This document shows positions 37,206 to 45,834 of a stretch of 64,000 nt of DNA, in pieces. Below the pieces are notes generated by a model. That model saw only the letters and a list, made by a program, of their open reading frames with translations. It did no database searches and had not been told where the DNA came from. Positions within the stretch are counted from its first letter, which is position 1; every line of letters starts with the position of its first letter. The translations under genes were made by a program, and so were the position numbers. The stretch comes from Bradyrhizobium sp. BTAi1 (lineage in GTDB: Bacteria; Pseudomonadota; Alphaproteobacteria; Rhizobiales; Xanthobacteraceae), in the NCBI RefSeq assembly GCF_000015165.1, contig NC_009485.1, forward strand, positions 434,001 through 498,000. Reading direction: 5' to 3'.

Positions 37206-38350
37206 AATTCGCCGACGAATTCCGTGACCGCGACAAGGCCAGGACGCTGGTCCGCGAAATCGAAACGCTGGCCGACCAGATCGAGACGACAAAGACGCGG
37301 CCGCTCCAACTCATGGAGGTGTGCGGCGGCCATACGCATTCGATCTTCCGCTATGGCCTGGAAGGCATGCTGCCTTCCTCGATCGAACTGGTGCACGGGC
37401 CTGGCTGCCCCGTCTGTGTGTTGCCCATGGGACGGGTCGATGATTGCGTCGCGATCGCCGAGCGGCCCGGCGTGATCTTCACCACCTTTGGCGACGCGAT
37501 GCGCGTGCCCGGATCGAAGAAAAGCCTCATGCAGGCCAAGGCCGACGGGGCGGATGTGCGGATGGTCTATTCGCCCATGGACGCACTGGCTCTCGCGCGC
37601 AAGCATCCGGATCGCGAGGTGGTCTTCTTCGGGCTGGGCTTCGAGACCACTATGCCGTCAACCGCGCTGACTGTGCTGCAGGCCGAGGCCGATGGAATCG
37701 AGAATTTCTCGGTCTTCTGCAATCACATCACCATCGTTCCGACTATCAAGGCGATACTCGATAGCCCAGATCTTCACCTCGACGGGTTCCTCGGACCAGG
37801 CCATGTGTCAATGGTGATTGGCGCGGCGCCCTACGCATTCATCGCCGAGTTCTACAAGCGTCCAATGGTCATCGCTGGATTCGAACCCCTCGATATCTTG
37901 CAGTCGATCTGGATGCTCCTGAAACAGATCAGGGAGGGCCGTGCCGAGATCGAAAACCAGTACACGCGCATCGTTCCTGAAGCCGGGAACCATCCTGCGC
38001 TCGCCGCTGTTGCGGAGGTCTATGAACTGCGCGAGTTCTTCGAATGGCGTGGCCTCGGCTCGATTGACCATTCCGGCGTCAAAGTGCGTGATCAATACGC
38101 CCGCTTTGATGCAGAGCGGAAATTCGCTATCCCAAATGTCAAGATCGCCGACCCTAAATCCTGCCAATGCGGAGAAGTGCTCAAGGGCGTTTTGAAGCCT
38201 TGGCAGTGCAAGGTGTTCGGTACCCTCTGCACGCCGGAAACGCCGCTCGGCGCGCTAATGGTTTCCCCGGAAGGAGCCTGCTCGGCCTACTACCAGTATG
38301 GCGGGATTAAACGTAGCAACACTCCCGAGAAAGAGGCCGTAGTGTCATGA
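37202..38350 (+). CDS. hypD: Hydrogenase maturation protein HypD
   Basis: Iron-sulfur scaffold that, with HypC, assembles Fe(CN)2CO; 382 residues. Motifs MEVCGGHTHSIFRYG, HGPGCPVCVLPMGR, FGLGFETTMPSTA, FLGPGHVSMVIG and the C-terminal cysteines of the [4Fe-4S] cluster (SCQCGEVLKGVLKPWQCKVF, GTLCTPETPLGALMVSPEGA) are complete. ATGA overlaps join it to the SIS gene and hypE. Confidence 0.96.
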   Translation: MKFADEFRDRDKARTLVREIETLADQIETTKTRPLQLMEVCGGHTHSIFRYGLEGMLPSSIELVHGPGCPVCVLPMGRVDDCVAIAERPGVIFTTFGDAMRVPGSKKSLMQAKADGADVRMVYSPMDALALARKHPDREVVFFGLGFETTMPSTALTVLQAEADGIENFSVFCNHITIVPTIKAILDSPDLHLDGFLGPGHVSMVIGAAPYAFIAEFYKRPMVIAGFEPLDILQSIWMLLKQIREGRAEIENQYTRIVPEAGNHPALAAVAEVYELREFFEWRGLGSIDHSGVKVRDQYARFDAERKFAIPNVKIADPKSCQCGEVLKGVLKPWQCKVFGTLCTPETPLGALMVSPEGACSAYYQYGGIKRSNTPEKEAVVS

Positions 38351-39417
38351 ACCTTCTGGACCTGCCCCCGCGGCGCTCGCTCGGCCGAGTCCATGTGCCA
38401 GCCGTCACACTGGCGCATGGCGGCGGCGGCAAGGCCATGAAGGATCTGATCGACGACGTCTTCGTCAGCGCCTTCTGCAATGCCAAGGCGCCGGATGTAC
38501 TGGAGGATCAGGCGCGGCTCGACCTCGCGGCGCTTGCCCGCTATGGCGACCGGCTCGCCTTCACCACGGACTCCTTCGTCGTCGATCCGCTGTTCTTCCC
38601 CGGGGGCGATATCGGCAAGCTCGCGGTCTGCGGCACGATCAACGATCTGGCCGTCGGCGGCGCCAAGCCGCTTTATCTGTCCTGCGCCGTCGTCATCGAG
38701 GAAGGAATGCCGCTCGATGCTTTGCGCGGGATTGCGAATTCCATGGCTGAAGCGGCGAGAATGGCTGGTGTGCGGATCGTGACCGGCGATACCAAAGTCG
38801 TCCAGCGGGGCGCCTGCGACAAGCTCTTTATCACAACGACCGGCATCGGCGTGATCCCGCCCCAGATTGACCTCGGCATTCACCAGATCAAACCCGGAGA
38901 TGGCATACTGGTGAACGGACTGCTCGGCGACCACGGCGCAGCGATCCTCGCGGCCCGAGGCGATCTTGCGCTGGAGACTGAAGTCGCCAGCGACTGCGCC
39001 GCCCTACACGGGCTGATCGAGGCCCTTCTACGAGCGGCGCCTGGAACACGCTGCATCCGCGACGCCACCCGCGGCGGCCTCGCCACGGTGCTCAATGAGA
39101 TGGCGGAGGCCTCCGCGCTGTCGATCGAAATCGACGAGTCGGCGACGCCGCTGCGTGAAGAGGTGCGCGGCTTCTGCGAGATTCTCGGGCTTGATCCTCT
39201 CTATCTCGCCAACGAGGGCAAGGTGGTCATCGCTGTGCCGCCTGCCGAGATCGAAGCCGCGCTTGCGGCAATGCGCGCCCATCCGCTTGGCGCGGGAGCA
39301 GCCCTGATCGGCCATGCCAGCGGGGGAATTCCAGCGCGCGTCACCATGCAGACTGTCTTCGGCGGGAAGCGCATCGTCGATATGCTGATTGGTGAACAGC
39401 TTCCACGCATCTGTTGA
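38347..39417 (+). CDS. hypE: Hydrogenase maturation protein HypE
   Basis: ATP-dependent dehydratase that turns the HypF-made carboxamide on its C-terminal cysteine into thiocyanate. 356 residues; TLAHGGGGKAMKDLIDD, ALARYGDRLAFTTDSFVVDP, DTKVVQRGACDKL, RDATRGGLATVLNEMAEAS, and the required end PRIC with the terminal cysteine. Normal length. Confidence 0.96.
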   Translation: MNLLDLPPRRSLGRVHVPAVTLAHGGGGKAMKDLIDDVFVSAFCNAKAPDVLEDQARLDLAALARYGDRLAFTTDSFVVDPLFFPGGDIGKLAVCGTINDLAVGGAKPLYLSCAVVIEEGMPLDALRGIANSMAEAARMAGVRIVTGDTKVVQRGACDKLFITTTGIGVIPPQIDLGIHQIKPGDGILVNGLLGDHGAAILAARGDLALETEVASDCAALHGLIEALLRAAPGTRCIRDATRGGLATVLNEMAEASALSIEIDESATPLREEVRGFCEILGLDPLYLANEGKVVIAVPPAEIEAALAAMRAHPLGAGAALIGHASGGIPARVTMQTVFGGKRIVDMLIGEQLPRIC

Positions 39418-39429
39418 GAACGGGGTCCG

Positions 39430-39768
39430 ATGCACGAACTCGGGATTACACGCAACATCGTGAAGATCGTCGAGGAGGCGGCGAAGGGACGGCGCGTCAA
39501 GCGCGTGACGCTCGATGTCGGGCAGTTCTCCGGAGTGATGCCCGACGCGATCCTGTTCTGCTTCGACATCGTCGCTAAGGGTACGCTGCTCGACGGCGCG
39601 CTGCTCGACATCCAGAAAATAGCCGGTCTCGCACGCTGCCGGTCTTGCGGCGAGGCGTTCAAGACCACATCCCTCTACCAGGCTTGCGCCTGCGGCTCGC
39701 GCGCCATCGACCGACTTGCTGGGGAAGAACTGAAGATCCGGGAAATGGAAATCGAGGAGGCTGCCTGA
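39430..39768 (+). CDS. hypA: Nickel-insertion protein HypA
   Basis: 112 residues. [18 protein letters not shown] supplies the nickel-binding His2; a zinc site is formed by CRSCGEAF and CACGSRAI. The stop shares a base with the hypB start (TGATG). Confidence 0.93.
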   Translation: MHELGITRNIVKIVEEAAKGRRVKRVTLDVGQFSGVMPDAILFCFDIVAKGTLLDGALLDIQKIAGLARCRSCGEAFKTTSLYQACACGSRAIDRLAGEELKIREMEIEEAA

Positions 39769-40781
39769 TGTGCGGAACCTGTGGCTGCGGCTCCAAGGCC
39801 GAAACCCGACTCCTCAACCTGCAGACAGGTGAGGAGACCACTCTCGACGATGAGCGCCCTCACATGCATGCGCATGGCGATGACATGGTGCATCGGCATG
39901 GTCATGACCACAGGCACGACCATGGCGACGGCCATGTCCATGATCATGAACATCCGCACGGCCATGTCCATGATCATATTCATGGCCATGAGCACGGGCA
40001 CGATCATCGTTCGGAGCATGCGCATGAGCATCACCACCATGACGATCACGCCCATGACGACGTGGAGTTGCACGGTCACGACCATCCGCACGACCATGAT
40101 CACCCGCACAGCCATGGCCATTCCTCGGTCATCGAACTCGAGACCCGGATCCTGGCCAAGAACGACGCGCTCGCGGCCAGGAACCGTGGCTGGTTCGCCG
40201 GCCGCGAAATCCTGGCGTTGAACCTTGTTTCCTCGCCAGGCTCCGGCAAGACGACGCTGCTCGAGCGCACCATCCGCGACCTCAAGGACAAGATCCCGAT
40301 CGCGGTCATTGAGGGCGATCAGGCGACCACCAATGACGGTGAGCGTATCCGCGCCGCGGGCGCTGCTGCTGTCCAGGTCAACACCGGCGCCGGCTGCCAT
40401 CTCGAAGCCGACATGGTGGCCAAGGGGCTCGCCGAGCTGAAGCCGGCCTTCGGCTCCGTCGTCATAATCGAGAATGTCGGCAACCTCGTCTGCCCGGCGA
40501 TGTTCGATCTCGGCGAGCACGCCAAGGTGGTCATCCTCTCGGTCACCGAGGGTGACGACAAGCCGCTGAAGTATCCGCACATGTTCAGGGCTGCAGAGAT
40601 CATGGTCATCAACAAGATCGATCTTTTGCCGCATGTCGATTTCGACGTGGATATCGCTAACGCCAATGCGCGCCAGGTCAATCCGGAGATCGTCACGTTC
40701 AGCGTGTCGGCTCGGACGGGAGAGGGACTCGGCGGCTGGTACGACTGGCTCGGCACCCAGGCGTCGCAAGCATGGCTTTGA
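39768..40781 (+). CDS. hypB: Nickel-binding GTPase HypB with a long histidine-rich region
   Basis: 337 residues. N-terminal CGTCGCG nickel motif, then about 39 histidines within residues ~32-120 in HxHxH patterns interspersed with Asp and Gly, then the GTPase: P-loop [45 protein letters not shown]. The His-rich part should store nickel or zinc, as in Bradyrhizobium and Rhizobium HypB. The DNA of this part (39860-40120) is a simple-looking CATGAC-type run, which explains any repeat signal there. Confidence 0.96.
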   Translation: MCGTCGCGSKAETRLLNLQTGEETTLDDERPHMHAHGDDMVHRHGHDHRHDHGDGHVHDHEHPHGHVHDHIHGHEHGHDHRSEHAHEHHHHDDHAHDDVELHGHDHPHDHDHPHSHGHSSVIELETRILAKNDALAARNRGWFAGREILALNLVSSPGSGKTTLLERTIRDLKDKIPIAVIEGDQATTNDGERIRAAGAAAVQVNTGAGCHLEADMVAKGLAELKPAFGSVVIIENVGNLVCPAMFDLGEHAKVVILSVTEGDDKPLKYPHMFRAAEIMVINKIDLLPHVDFDVDIANANARQVNPEIVTFSVSARTGEGLGGWYDWLGTQASQAWL

Positions 40782-40870
40782 ATGAATTCGCTCCGTGGGG
40801 GCGATAAGCGGTCATGGCTCGGGCCGCCGCATCTGGTCATGCAACTGAGCATCTTTTGGAGGAGTTAGAC

Positions 40871-41470
40871 ATGAAATCGACCCTTAAACCTGCCCTTCTG
40901 GGGCTCGCTATCGCTGGACTTCCAGTTACCGCTTTCGCGCATGTCGGCGTCGGCGACACCCATGGCTTCATGCACGGCTTCGGCCACCCGGTCAGTGGCA
41001 TCGACCACATTTTGGCGACGGTGGCGGTCGGCATGTTCGCAGCCTATCTCGGGGGCCGCGCGCTGTGGCTGGTGCCGACAACCTTCGTGCTGATGATGGG
41101 TGTGGGCGGCGTGCTCGGCATCACTGGCGTGCCGTTGCTATATGTGGAGCTCGGCATCGCGGTTTCCGTCATCGTGCTTGGCTTGGCTGTTGCGATGCAA
41201 TGGAGCCTACCGACGATCGCTGCGATGGGATTGGTTGGCTTCTTCGCCATATTCCACGGCCATGCGCACGGCGCCGAGATGCCGGTTGACGCATCCGGTT
41301 TCGAGTATGCGATGGGCTTCATGCTGGCGACCGCCTTGTTGCACGTCGTCGGTATCGGCATCGCACTTGGCATCGGCAGGATCGGCGCACGAACGTCTCG
41401 TGTCGCGCTTCGGACCAGCGGCAGCATTATAGCGCTTGCCGGCATCGGTATCCTGACGAGCTATCTTTGA
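40871..41470 (+). CDS. hupE: HupE/UreJ-type nickel permease
   Basis: Membrane protein bringing nickel into the cell; 199 residues from ATG 40871 with GGAGGAG upstream. A signal peptide (MKSTLKPALLGLAIAGLPVT to AFA) precedes HVGVGDTHGFMHGFGHPVSG with DH just after, the conserved histidine motif; a second His cluster is FHGHAHGAEMP. About six further membrane segments. It closes the hydrogenase locus. Confidence 0.92.
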   Translation: MKSTLKPALLGLAIAGLPVTAFAHVGVGDTHGFMHGFGHPVSGIDHILATVAVGMFAAYLGGRALWLVPTTFVLMMGVGGVLGITGVPLLYVELGIAVSVIVLGLAVAMQWSLPTIAAMGLVGFFAIFHGHAHGAEMPVDASGFEYAMGFMLATALLHVVGIGIALGIGRIGARTSRVALRTSGSIIALAGIGILTSYL

Positions 41471-41475
41471 TCGTT

Positions 41476-41514
41476 TCGAACGCACAGGCGAGATGATCTC
41501 GCCTGTGCGTTCGA
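41476..41514 (+). terminator. Strong hairpin after hupE, probable terminator
   Basis: A perfect 18-base stem (TCGAACGCACAGGCGAGA and its complement) with a TGA loop begins five bases after the hupE stop. No run of T follows, so termination may be imperfect or the hairpin may protect the mRNA end. Confidence 0.7.
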
Positions 41515-41590
41515 CCGGAACTGTTTCGCTGACCAGCGCACGTTACGACGCTGCCAGTCGGCCAGCGGTGGGAGCTTCGCGACTCCACCC

Positions 41591-41691
41591 TAAAGCGCGA
41601 TGCGATTAGGATGAATCGTCATCGCGCTTTAGGTTGTTGTCTAAGCATGATCTTTTCGGAAAACCGCGGCGTACTTTTCCGGATCATGCTT
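41591..41691. repeat. Dispersed double-hairpin intergenic repeat
   Basis: Two linked palindromes: TAAAGCGCGATG...CATCGCGCTTTA (41591-41631) and AAGCATGATC...GATCATGCTT with an inner CGGAAAA/TTTTCCG pair (41643-41691). I recognise this pattern as an intergenic repeat common in Bradyrhizobium, Rhodopseudomonas and Nitrobacter chromosomes; I could not check copies elsewhere. It marks a return to host-like DNA. Confidence 0.65.
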
Positions 41692-41723
41692 TAGCCGCTA
41701 GGTGCGATGGCCACCCCAGCCCA

Positions 41724-42560
41724 GGGTCCGGACCCATAAACAGGATTCCCATGGCGGCTCGGATGTGATTCAGGCTCTGCAACAGCAGGAGCGTGGATTT
41801 GAGCGAATTCTGGTTGAGTGAAGAGCAGTTCGAGCGGCTTCGGCCGCTGCTGCCGAGCAAGGTGCGCGGCGTTGCCCGGGTTGATGATCGGCGGGTGATC
41901 AGCGGCATCATCCATGTCGTGACGTCGGGCGGTCGCTGGGTCGATGCGCCGGCCTGCTACGAACCGAGGAAGACGCTCTACAACCGGTTCGTGCGCTGGG
42001 CGGCGAAGGGCGTGTGGCAGGAGCTGTTCGTGACGCTGGCAGCGGCGGGCGGACCACCGGCCGAGGTTCTGATCGACAGCACGCACATGAAGGCGCACCG
42101 CTCGGCGGGCGGCGGAAAGGGGGGCGCTCGTCCAGGCGATCGGGATCAGCCGGGGCGGCCGCAACAGCAAGCTCCACGCCCTCACCGACGGCGAAGGCCG
42201 GCCGCTCCGCTTCCTGCTGACCGGCGGCCAGGTCGCCGATTGCCGTGCGGTCGATGTCCTGTTGAACGATCTTGCGGCCGGGACCATCGTGCTCGGCGAC
42301 AAGGCCTATGACAGCAACGCCATCCGCGACCTGATCGAACGCCAGGGCGCGGTGCCGAATATCCCGTCCAAGGCCAACCGACGCTGGAAAAGCTGCTTCT
42401 CCAAGACGCTCTACAAAGGGCGCAATGCCGTCGAGCGCATGTTCGGCCGTCTCAAGGATTATCGCCGCATCGCCACGCGCTACGACAAACTCGCCACCAA
42501 CTTCCTCGGCGCAATCTACCTCGCCGCCGCCGTCACGTGGTGGTTATGAGTCCCGACCCT
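41724..42560 (+). mobile_element. IS5-family (IS427-like) insertion sequence
   Basis: 837 bases bounded by 20-base inverted repeats at 41724-41743 (AGGGTCCGGACCCATAAACA) and 42541-42560 (reversed AGGGTCGGGACTCATAACCA), three mismatches. It carries one transposase gene in two frames. No clear target duplication visible. Confidence 0.85.
41793..42549 (+). CDS. IS5-family transposase in two frames
   Basis: First frame from GTG 41793 (LSEEQFERLRPLLPSKVRGV; RWVDAPACYEPRKTLYNRFV; LIDSTHMKAHRSAGG) carries the first DDE aspartate. At the G6 run near 42118-42123 the frame must change: the continuation reads ALVQAIGISRGGRNSKLHAL, GDKAYDSNAI, then GRNAVERMFGRLKDYRRIAT with the last glutamate. IS427-type elements often use programmed frameshifting, so this may be functional; otherwise it is a simple frameshift. 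Confidence 0.8.
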
Positions 42561-42944
42561 TAAACCCAGGCAAGCCGGAATTGGAGGCATTGAGGACGAG
42601 GCCGGCCGTGCTGAGCTGCTCACCTTCCACCCCAGAATCCGCCGGCGAAGGCATCGATCACGAAGGCGACGTAAACGAAGCCGGCCCGAGTATGCGCGTA
42701 GGTGAAGTCGACCACCAACAGCGAGCGTTGGGGCGATTGATGCAGGTCTTCCGGTTGAGGATTTGACCGGGAGCGGCTACGAGGGGCACCCATGACAGCG
42801 TGCGCCGCTTTGTCCAAGCCAACGCGCCGCGTCCTTCCACCTATGGTAGGGCTATGGCGTAAACGTAGTGATCATCACTATCTGGCGCGGCCCGCCATAC
42901 CCAACCGCCCGTTCCGCTGGCCCGGGATTTCGTAGGCGCGACCT
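42561..42944. other. Junction stretch holding an IS3 remnant
   Basis: 384 bases between the IS5 copy and the DUF2786 gene. Apart from a minus-strand IS3-type transposase remnant (listed separately) I see no gene. It is the boundary between the accessory island and what looks like host chromosome. Confidence 0.5.
42623..42835 (-). pseudogene. IS3-family transposase remnant
   Basis: On the minus strand LLVVDFTYAHTRAGFVYVAF then VIDAFAG matches the highly conserved WVxDFTYVxTxxGFVYVAFVIDAFARRIVGWR block of IS3 OrfB proteins. A preceding frame (KRRTLSWVPLVAAPGQILNR) resembles the segment just before it. Only this piece remains. Confidence 0.65.
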
Positions 42945-43688
42945 GTGAACCAGCCTTCCGATCCCGTCGCCTTGGACAAGCTGAAGGCGCGTATTCAGGC
43001 GCTGCGTGCCAAGACCACGGCCAATGGCTGCACCGAAGACGAGGCGCTGTCTGCGGCCGCCAAGGTCGCCGAGCTGCTCGATCGGCATGATCTGTCGCTG
43101 TCGGATGTCGAGCTGCAGACCTCGCTGTGCGAGCGGAGGGTCTATGAGACGCATCGCAAGAAGCGCATTCCGCTCGACGACTGCATCGGCGCCGTTGCGC
43201 AGTTTTGCGATTGCCGGGTCTGGCGCGAGAAGAACGCCGCCGGAGAAGCGAGCTACGTGTTCTTCGGCCTGTCAGCGGATGTCGAGGTGGCGCACTATCT
43301 GGCCGAGCTGATCGACGGCGCGGTGCGGGCCGAGCTCGGTCGTTTCAAGACCTCGGCTGATTATGCCCGGTTTCGTCACCAGGAGCGGCATCTCGCCAAT
43401 GCCTCCTTCGCGCTCGGCATGGTGACCTCGATCGCGGATCGCCTGGTGGCGATGAAGAAGAGCCGCGACCAGGTCAACGAACGCACCGGCCGTGGCTTGG
43501 TCGTTCTCAAGACGTCGGTCGTCGATGCCGAGTTCGACAAGCTCGATATGAAGCTGCGCACCCAGCGCGCGACGAGCCGCATGGTGTCGACGGCAGCCTA
43601 TGAAGCCGGCGGTGCCGCCGGCGCGACGCTGCCCATCAATCCTGGCCTCGACGGCGCCCCGCCGAAGAGGAGCGCGCGACAAGGGTGA
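42945..43688 (+). CDS. DUF2786-domain protein
   Basis: 247 residues, GTG start. The N-terminal DUF2786 region (LDKLKARIQALRAKTTANGC, TEDEALSAAAKVAELLDRHD) is followed by a conserved domain usually found with it (AHYLAELIDGAVRAELGRFK; RFRHQERHLANASFALGMVT). Such proteins are often phage- or element-associated, but their function is unknown. First gene of the host-like segment. Confidence 0.8.
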   Translation: MNQPSDPVALDKLKARIQALRAKTTANGCTEDEALSAAAKVAELLDRHDLSLSDVELQTSLCERRVYETHRKKRIPLDDCIGAVAQFCDCRVWREKNAAGEASYVFFGLSADVEVAHYLAELIDGAVRAELGRFKTSADYARFRHQERHLANASFALGMVTSIADRLVAMKKSRDQVNERTGRGLVVLKTSVVDAEFDKLDMKLRTQRATSRMVSTAAYEAGGAAGATLPINPGLDGAPPKRSARQG

Positions 43689-43711
43689 CCAGGCCGGGCA
43701 GGTCGCGGCGC

Positions 43712-44320
43712 TCAGCCTTTCGGGGCGCTCCCCTTCAGCGCATTCCATGCCGCCTGATTGGCCTGATCGAACGCCTTGCGGGAGTCGCTCAAGGCGGCGC
43801 TCAGCACCGACCAGGACTCGCTGCCGGTCTGCTTCAGCTTCTCGAGATGAGCGCCAGCTTCGCTTGCATCGGATCGGAGCTGCTTGAGTACGGCATCGAT
43901 ATCGGTGGTCCCAGCCATGGTCACCTTGGCCGCGGCCTCGCGAAACCTGTTGGTGGTCTCCTGCCAGGCCTTCGCCTGTGCAGCGGCAATCTGCTTGAAC
44001 GTCGCTTGCTGCTGGTCGACCTGTTTGCCGGCGTTCTCGAAATAGGCCTTCATCTGGGTCTCGAACTCGGCCCACTGCCTGTCGAGTTCCGTCTTCGCAC
44101 CGGCCAGCGCCGCTTCGCCGGCTTCGGATTGCGTCTTGAGCATCGCTTCGAGCTCGCCGCGCCGCTTCTTCAGGTCGGCGATGATCTCTGCGGCCTTCAC
44201 CTTGGACGCCGCCTCGGCCTTGGCCGCCGTCGCGTCGAAGGAATCCAGCGCCGCATCCATCTCGTGAAGGCGCTCCTTGGCCCAGTTCAGGTACACATGC
44301 ATGCTGCTCTGTGTCGACAT
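43712..44320 (-). CDS. Coiled-coil, phasin-like helical protein
   Basis: 202 residues from ATG 44320 (GGGAGAG upstream). Almost entirely helical and alanine/glutamate/lysine-rich, e.g. TAAKAEAASKVKAAEIIADL and EETQMKAYFENA-like repeats; ends in AFDQANQAAWNALKGSAPKG. No catalytic motif. Resembles phasins or apolipoprotein-like helical bundle proteins, but without a specific family hallmark. Convergent with the DUF2786 gene, 23 bases apart. Confidence 0.65.
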   Translation of the reverse strand: MSTQSSMHVYLNWAKERLHEMDAALDSFDATAAKAEAASKVKAAEIIADLKKRRGELEAMLKTQSEAGEAALAGAKTELDRQWAEFETQMKAYFENAGKQVDQQQATFKQIAAAQAKAWQETTNRFREAAAKVTMAGTTDIDAVLKQLRSDASEAGAHLEKLKQTGSESWSVLSAALSDSRKAFDQANQAAWNALKGSAPKG

Positions 44321-44557
44321 CGCCGCTCTCCCTTTTTCTAGCGAGCGCAGCGTAGATAAACAACACTGTGCAGTTTTGATCTGAGTCAAGCGGGCGAACG
44401 TCGGACTTCACGTTCCCGTGCGCGGCAGACGCGCCCGCCTGCTGCGTCATGGTGAGCGGCCGGCGACCCTTTCAAAGATGCTGCGGCAAGGCTGCTGGCG
44501 TCCCGCCGCCGATCGATGCCATCATCTTTCTTCAGCCGAGGCGATAGGGGCCTTCAG

Positions 44558-44893
44558 ATGACCGGTGATGAATTCAGCGCCCTTGCGCTGTCCTTCGAGG
44601 GGACGACGGCCGCGCCGCATTTCGATCGCACGGCGTTCAAGCGACACCGGACGTTCGCGACGCTCGCCGCCGACGGCACATCCGCCAATGTCCTGCTCAC
44701 GCCCGACGAGCAGGACCATTATGCAGGCCTGCAGCCCGGGATCTTCAGCCGTGTCCCCAACAAATGGGGCGACCAGGGCTGGACCATGGTGACGCTGATG
44801 CAGGCCGATGTGGGCCTGCTGCGTGCCGCGCTTGAAAGCGCCTGGCGCGCGGCCCATCGTCCGCAGCGGTCACGGTCCGGCAAGCGGCGCTGA
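44558..44893 (+). CDS. MmcQ/YjbR-like protein
   Basis: 111 residues: MTGDEFSALALSFEGTTAAP, then HFDRTAFKRHRTFATLAADG and VNxxLxxDEQDHYAGLQPG-like core, typical of the YjbR fold (CyaY-like, named DNA-binding). Start chosen at ATG 44558 for its fit to the family; an upstream ATG at 44516 adds 14 residues. Role in the cell not established. Confidence 0.75.
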   Translation: MTGDEFSALALSFEGTTAAPHFDRTAFKRHRTFATLAADGTSANVLLTPDEQDHYAGLQPGIFSRVPNKWGDQGWTMVTLMQADVGLLRAALESAWRAAHRPQRSRSGKRR

Positions 44894-44931
44894 GCGGGCG
44901 CGACATCAAGCGGTGCCGGCCGGCCGCTGTC

Positions 44932-45825
44932 TCAGCGCAGGCCGACGCGTGCGGCGAGCTCCCTCAGCGTGCGATAGCCGAGGCCCTGATAGCTGAGCGG
45001 TTCGTATCTGAGGCTGTCCTGCTCGGCTTCGATGACGATCCAGCCGGAATAGCCGCTGTCGGCTGCGATCTTCAGCACCGGCGCGAAATCGATGCAGCCG
45101 TCGGGATCGCCCGGCACCGTGAAGGCGCCGCGCCGCACCCCTTCGAGGAAGCTCAGGCCGTTGTCGCGCACGTCACGCATGACCGGCGGCCGGACATTCT
45201 TGCAGTGGATATGGCTGACGCGATCGACGTATTTCGCCAGGATCGCGACCGGATCGCCGCCGCCGAAGCGCGCATGACCGGTGTCGAACAGCAGCCGCGT
45301 GTAGGGCCCCGCTTGCGCCATGAAGCGGTCGATGTCCTCGGGGGTCTCGATGATCGTGCCCATGTGATGGTGGTAGCCCATCTTCACGCCCTGCTCATGC
45401 GCGTAGTGCGACAGCGCCTCGTAGCCGCGGGAGAAGCGGTCCCACTCCGCGTCGGTCATGATCGGACGGTCGTTGACCGCAACATCGTCGTTGCCATGGA
45501 CGGTGTTCGAGCATTCGCAGGCATTGATGTGGTCGCCGCCGGCCGCCTTCACCATGTCGATGAAGCTCTGCAACGCCTTCATCTCGGTCTCGATGTCGTT
45601 GACGAGGAGGTTGGTCGAGTGCCAGCCGGCGGCGAAGCGCAGGCCATATTCGCCGAGTTTCGCCTTCAACGCCGAGCCCTCGTCCGGCATCTTGTGGCCC
45701 TTCTCGATGCCGTCGAAGCCGATCTCGCGGCAGTCGCGCAGGCAGTCGTCGAGCGACAGATGATCGCCGATGCTCCAGTCGTCGTCGTTCGACCAGGCGA
45801 TGGGATTGGTGCCGTACAGGATCAT
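44932..45825 (-). CDS. iolE: Inosose dehydratase
   Basis: Converts 2-keto-myo-inositol to diketo-inositol in myo-inositol breakdown. 297 residues, TIM-barrel sugar isomerase-like. MILYGTNPIAWSNDDDWSIG is the family opening; metal-binding residues lie in YHHHMGTIIE, LLFDTGHARFGGG, HIHCKNVRP and WIVIEAEQD. Nine bases after iolD; last gene of the iolGDE set. Confidence 0.92.
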   Translation of the reverse strand: MILYGTNPIAWSNDDDWSIGDHLSLDDCLRDCREIGFDGIEKGHKMPDEGSALKAKLGEYGLRFAAGWHSTNLLVNDIETEMKALQSFIDMVKAAGGDHINACECSNTVHGNDDVAVNDRPIMTDAEWDRFSRGYEALSHYAHEQGVKMGYHHHMGTIIETPEDIDRFMAQAGPYTRLLFDTGHARFGGGDPVAILAKYVDRVSHIHCKNVRPPVMRDVRDNGLSFLEGVRRGAFTVPGDPDGCIDFAPVLKIAADSGYSGWIVIEAEQDSLRYEPLSYQGLGYRTLRELAARVGLR

Positions 45826-45834
45826 GGGAAGCTC

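Noticed and set aside
39860..40120. Repetitive CATGAC-like tract that might look like a repeat array or CRISPR
   Set aside because: It is in frame and encodes the His-rich nickel-binding region of HypB; there are no equal-length spacers.
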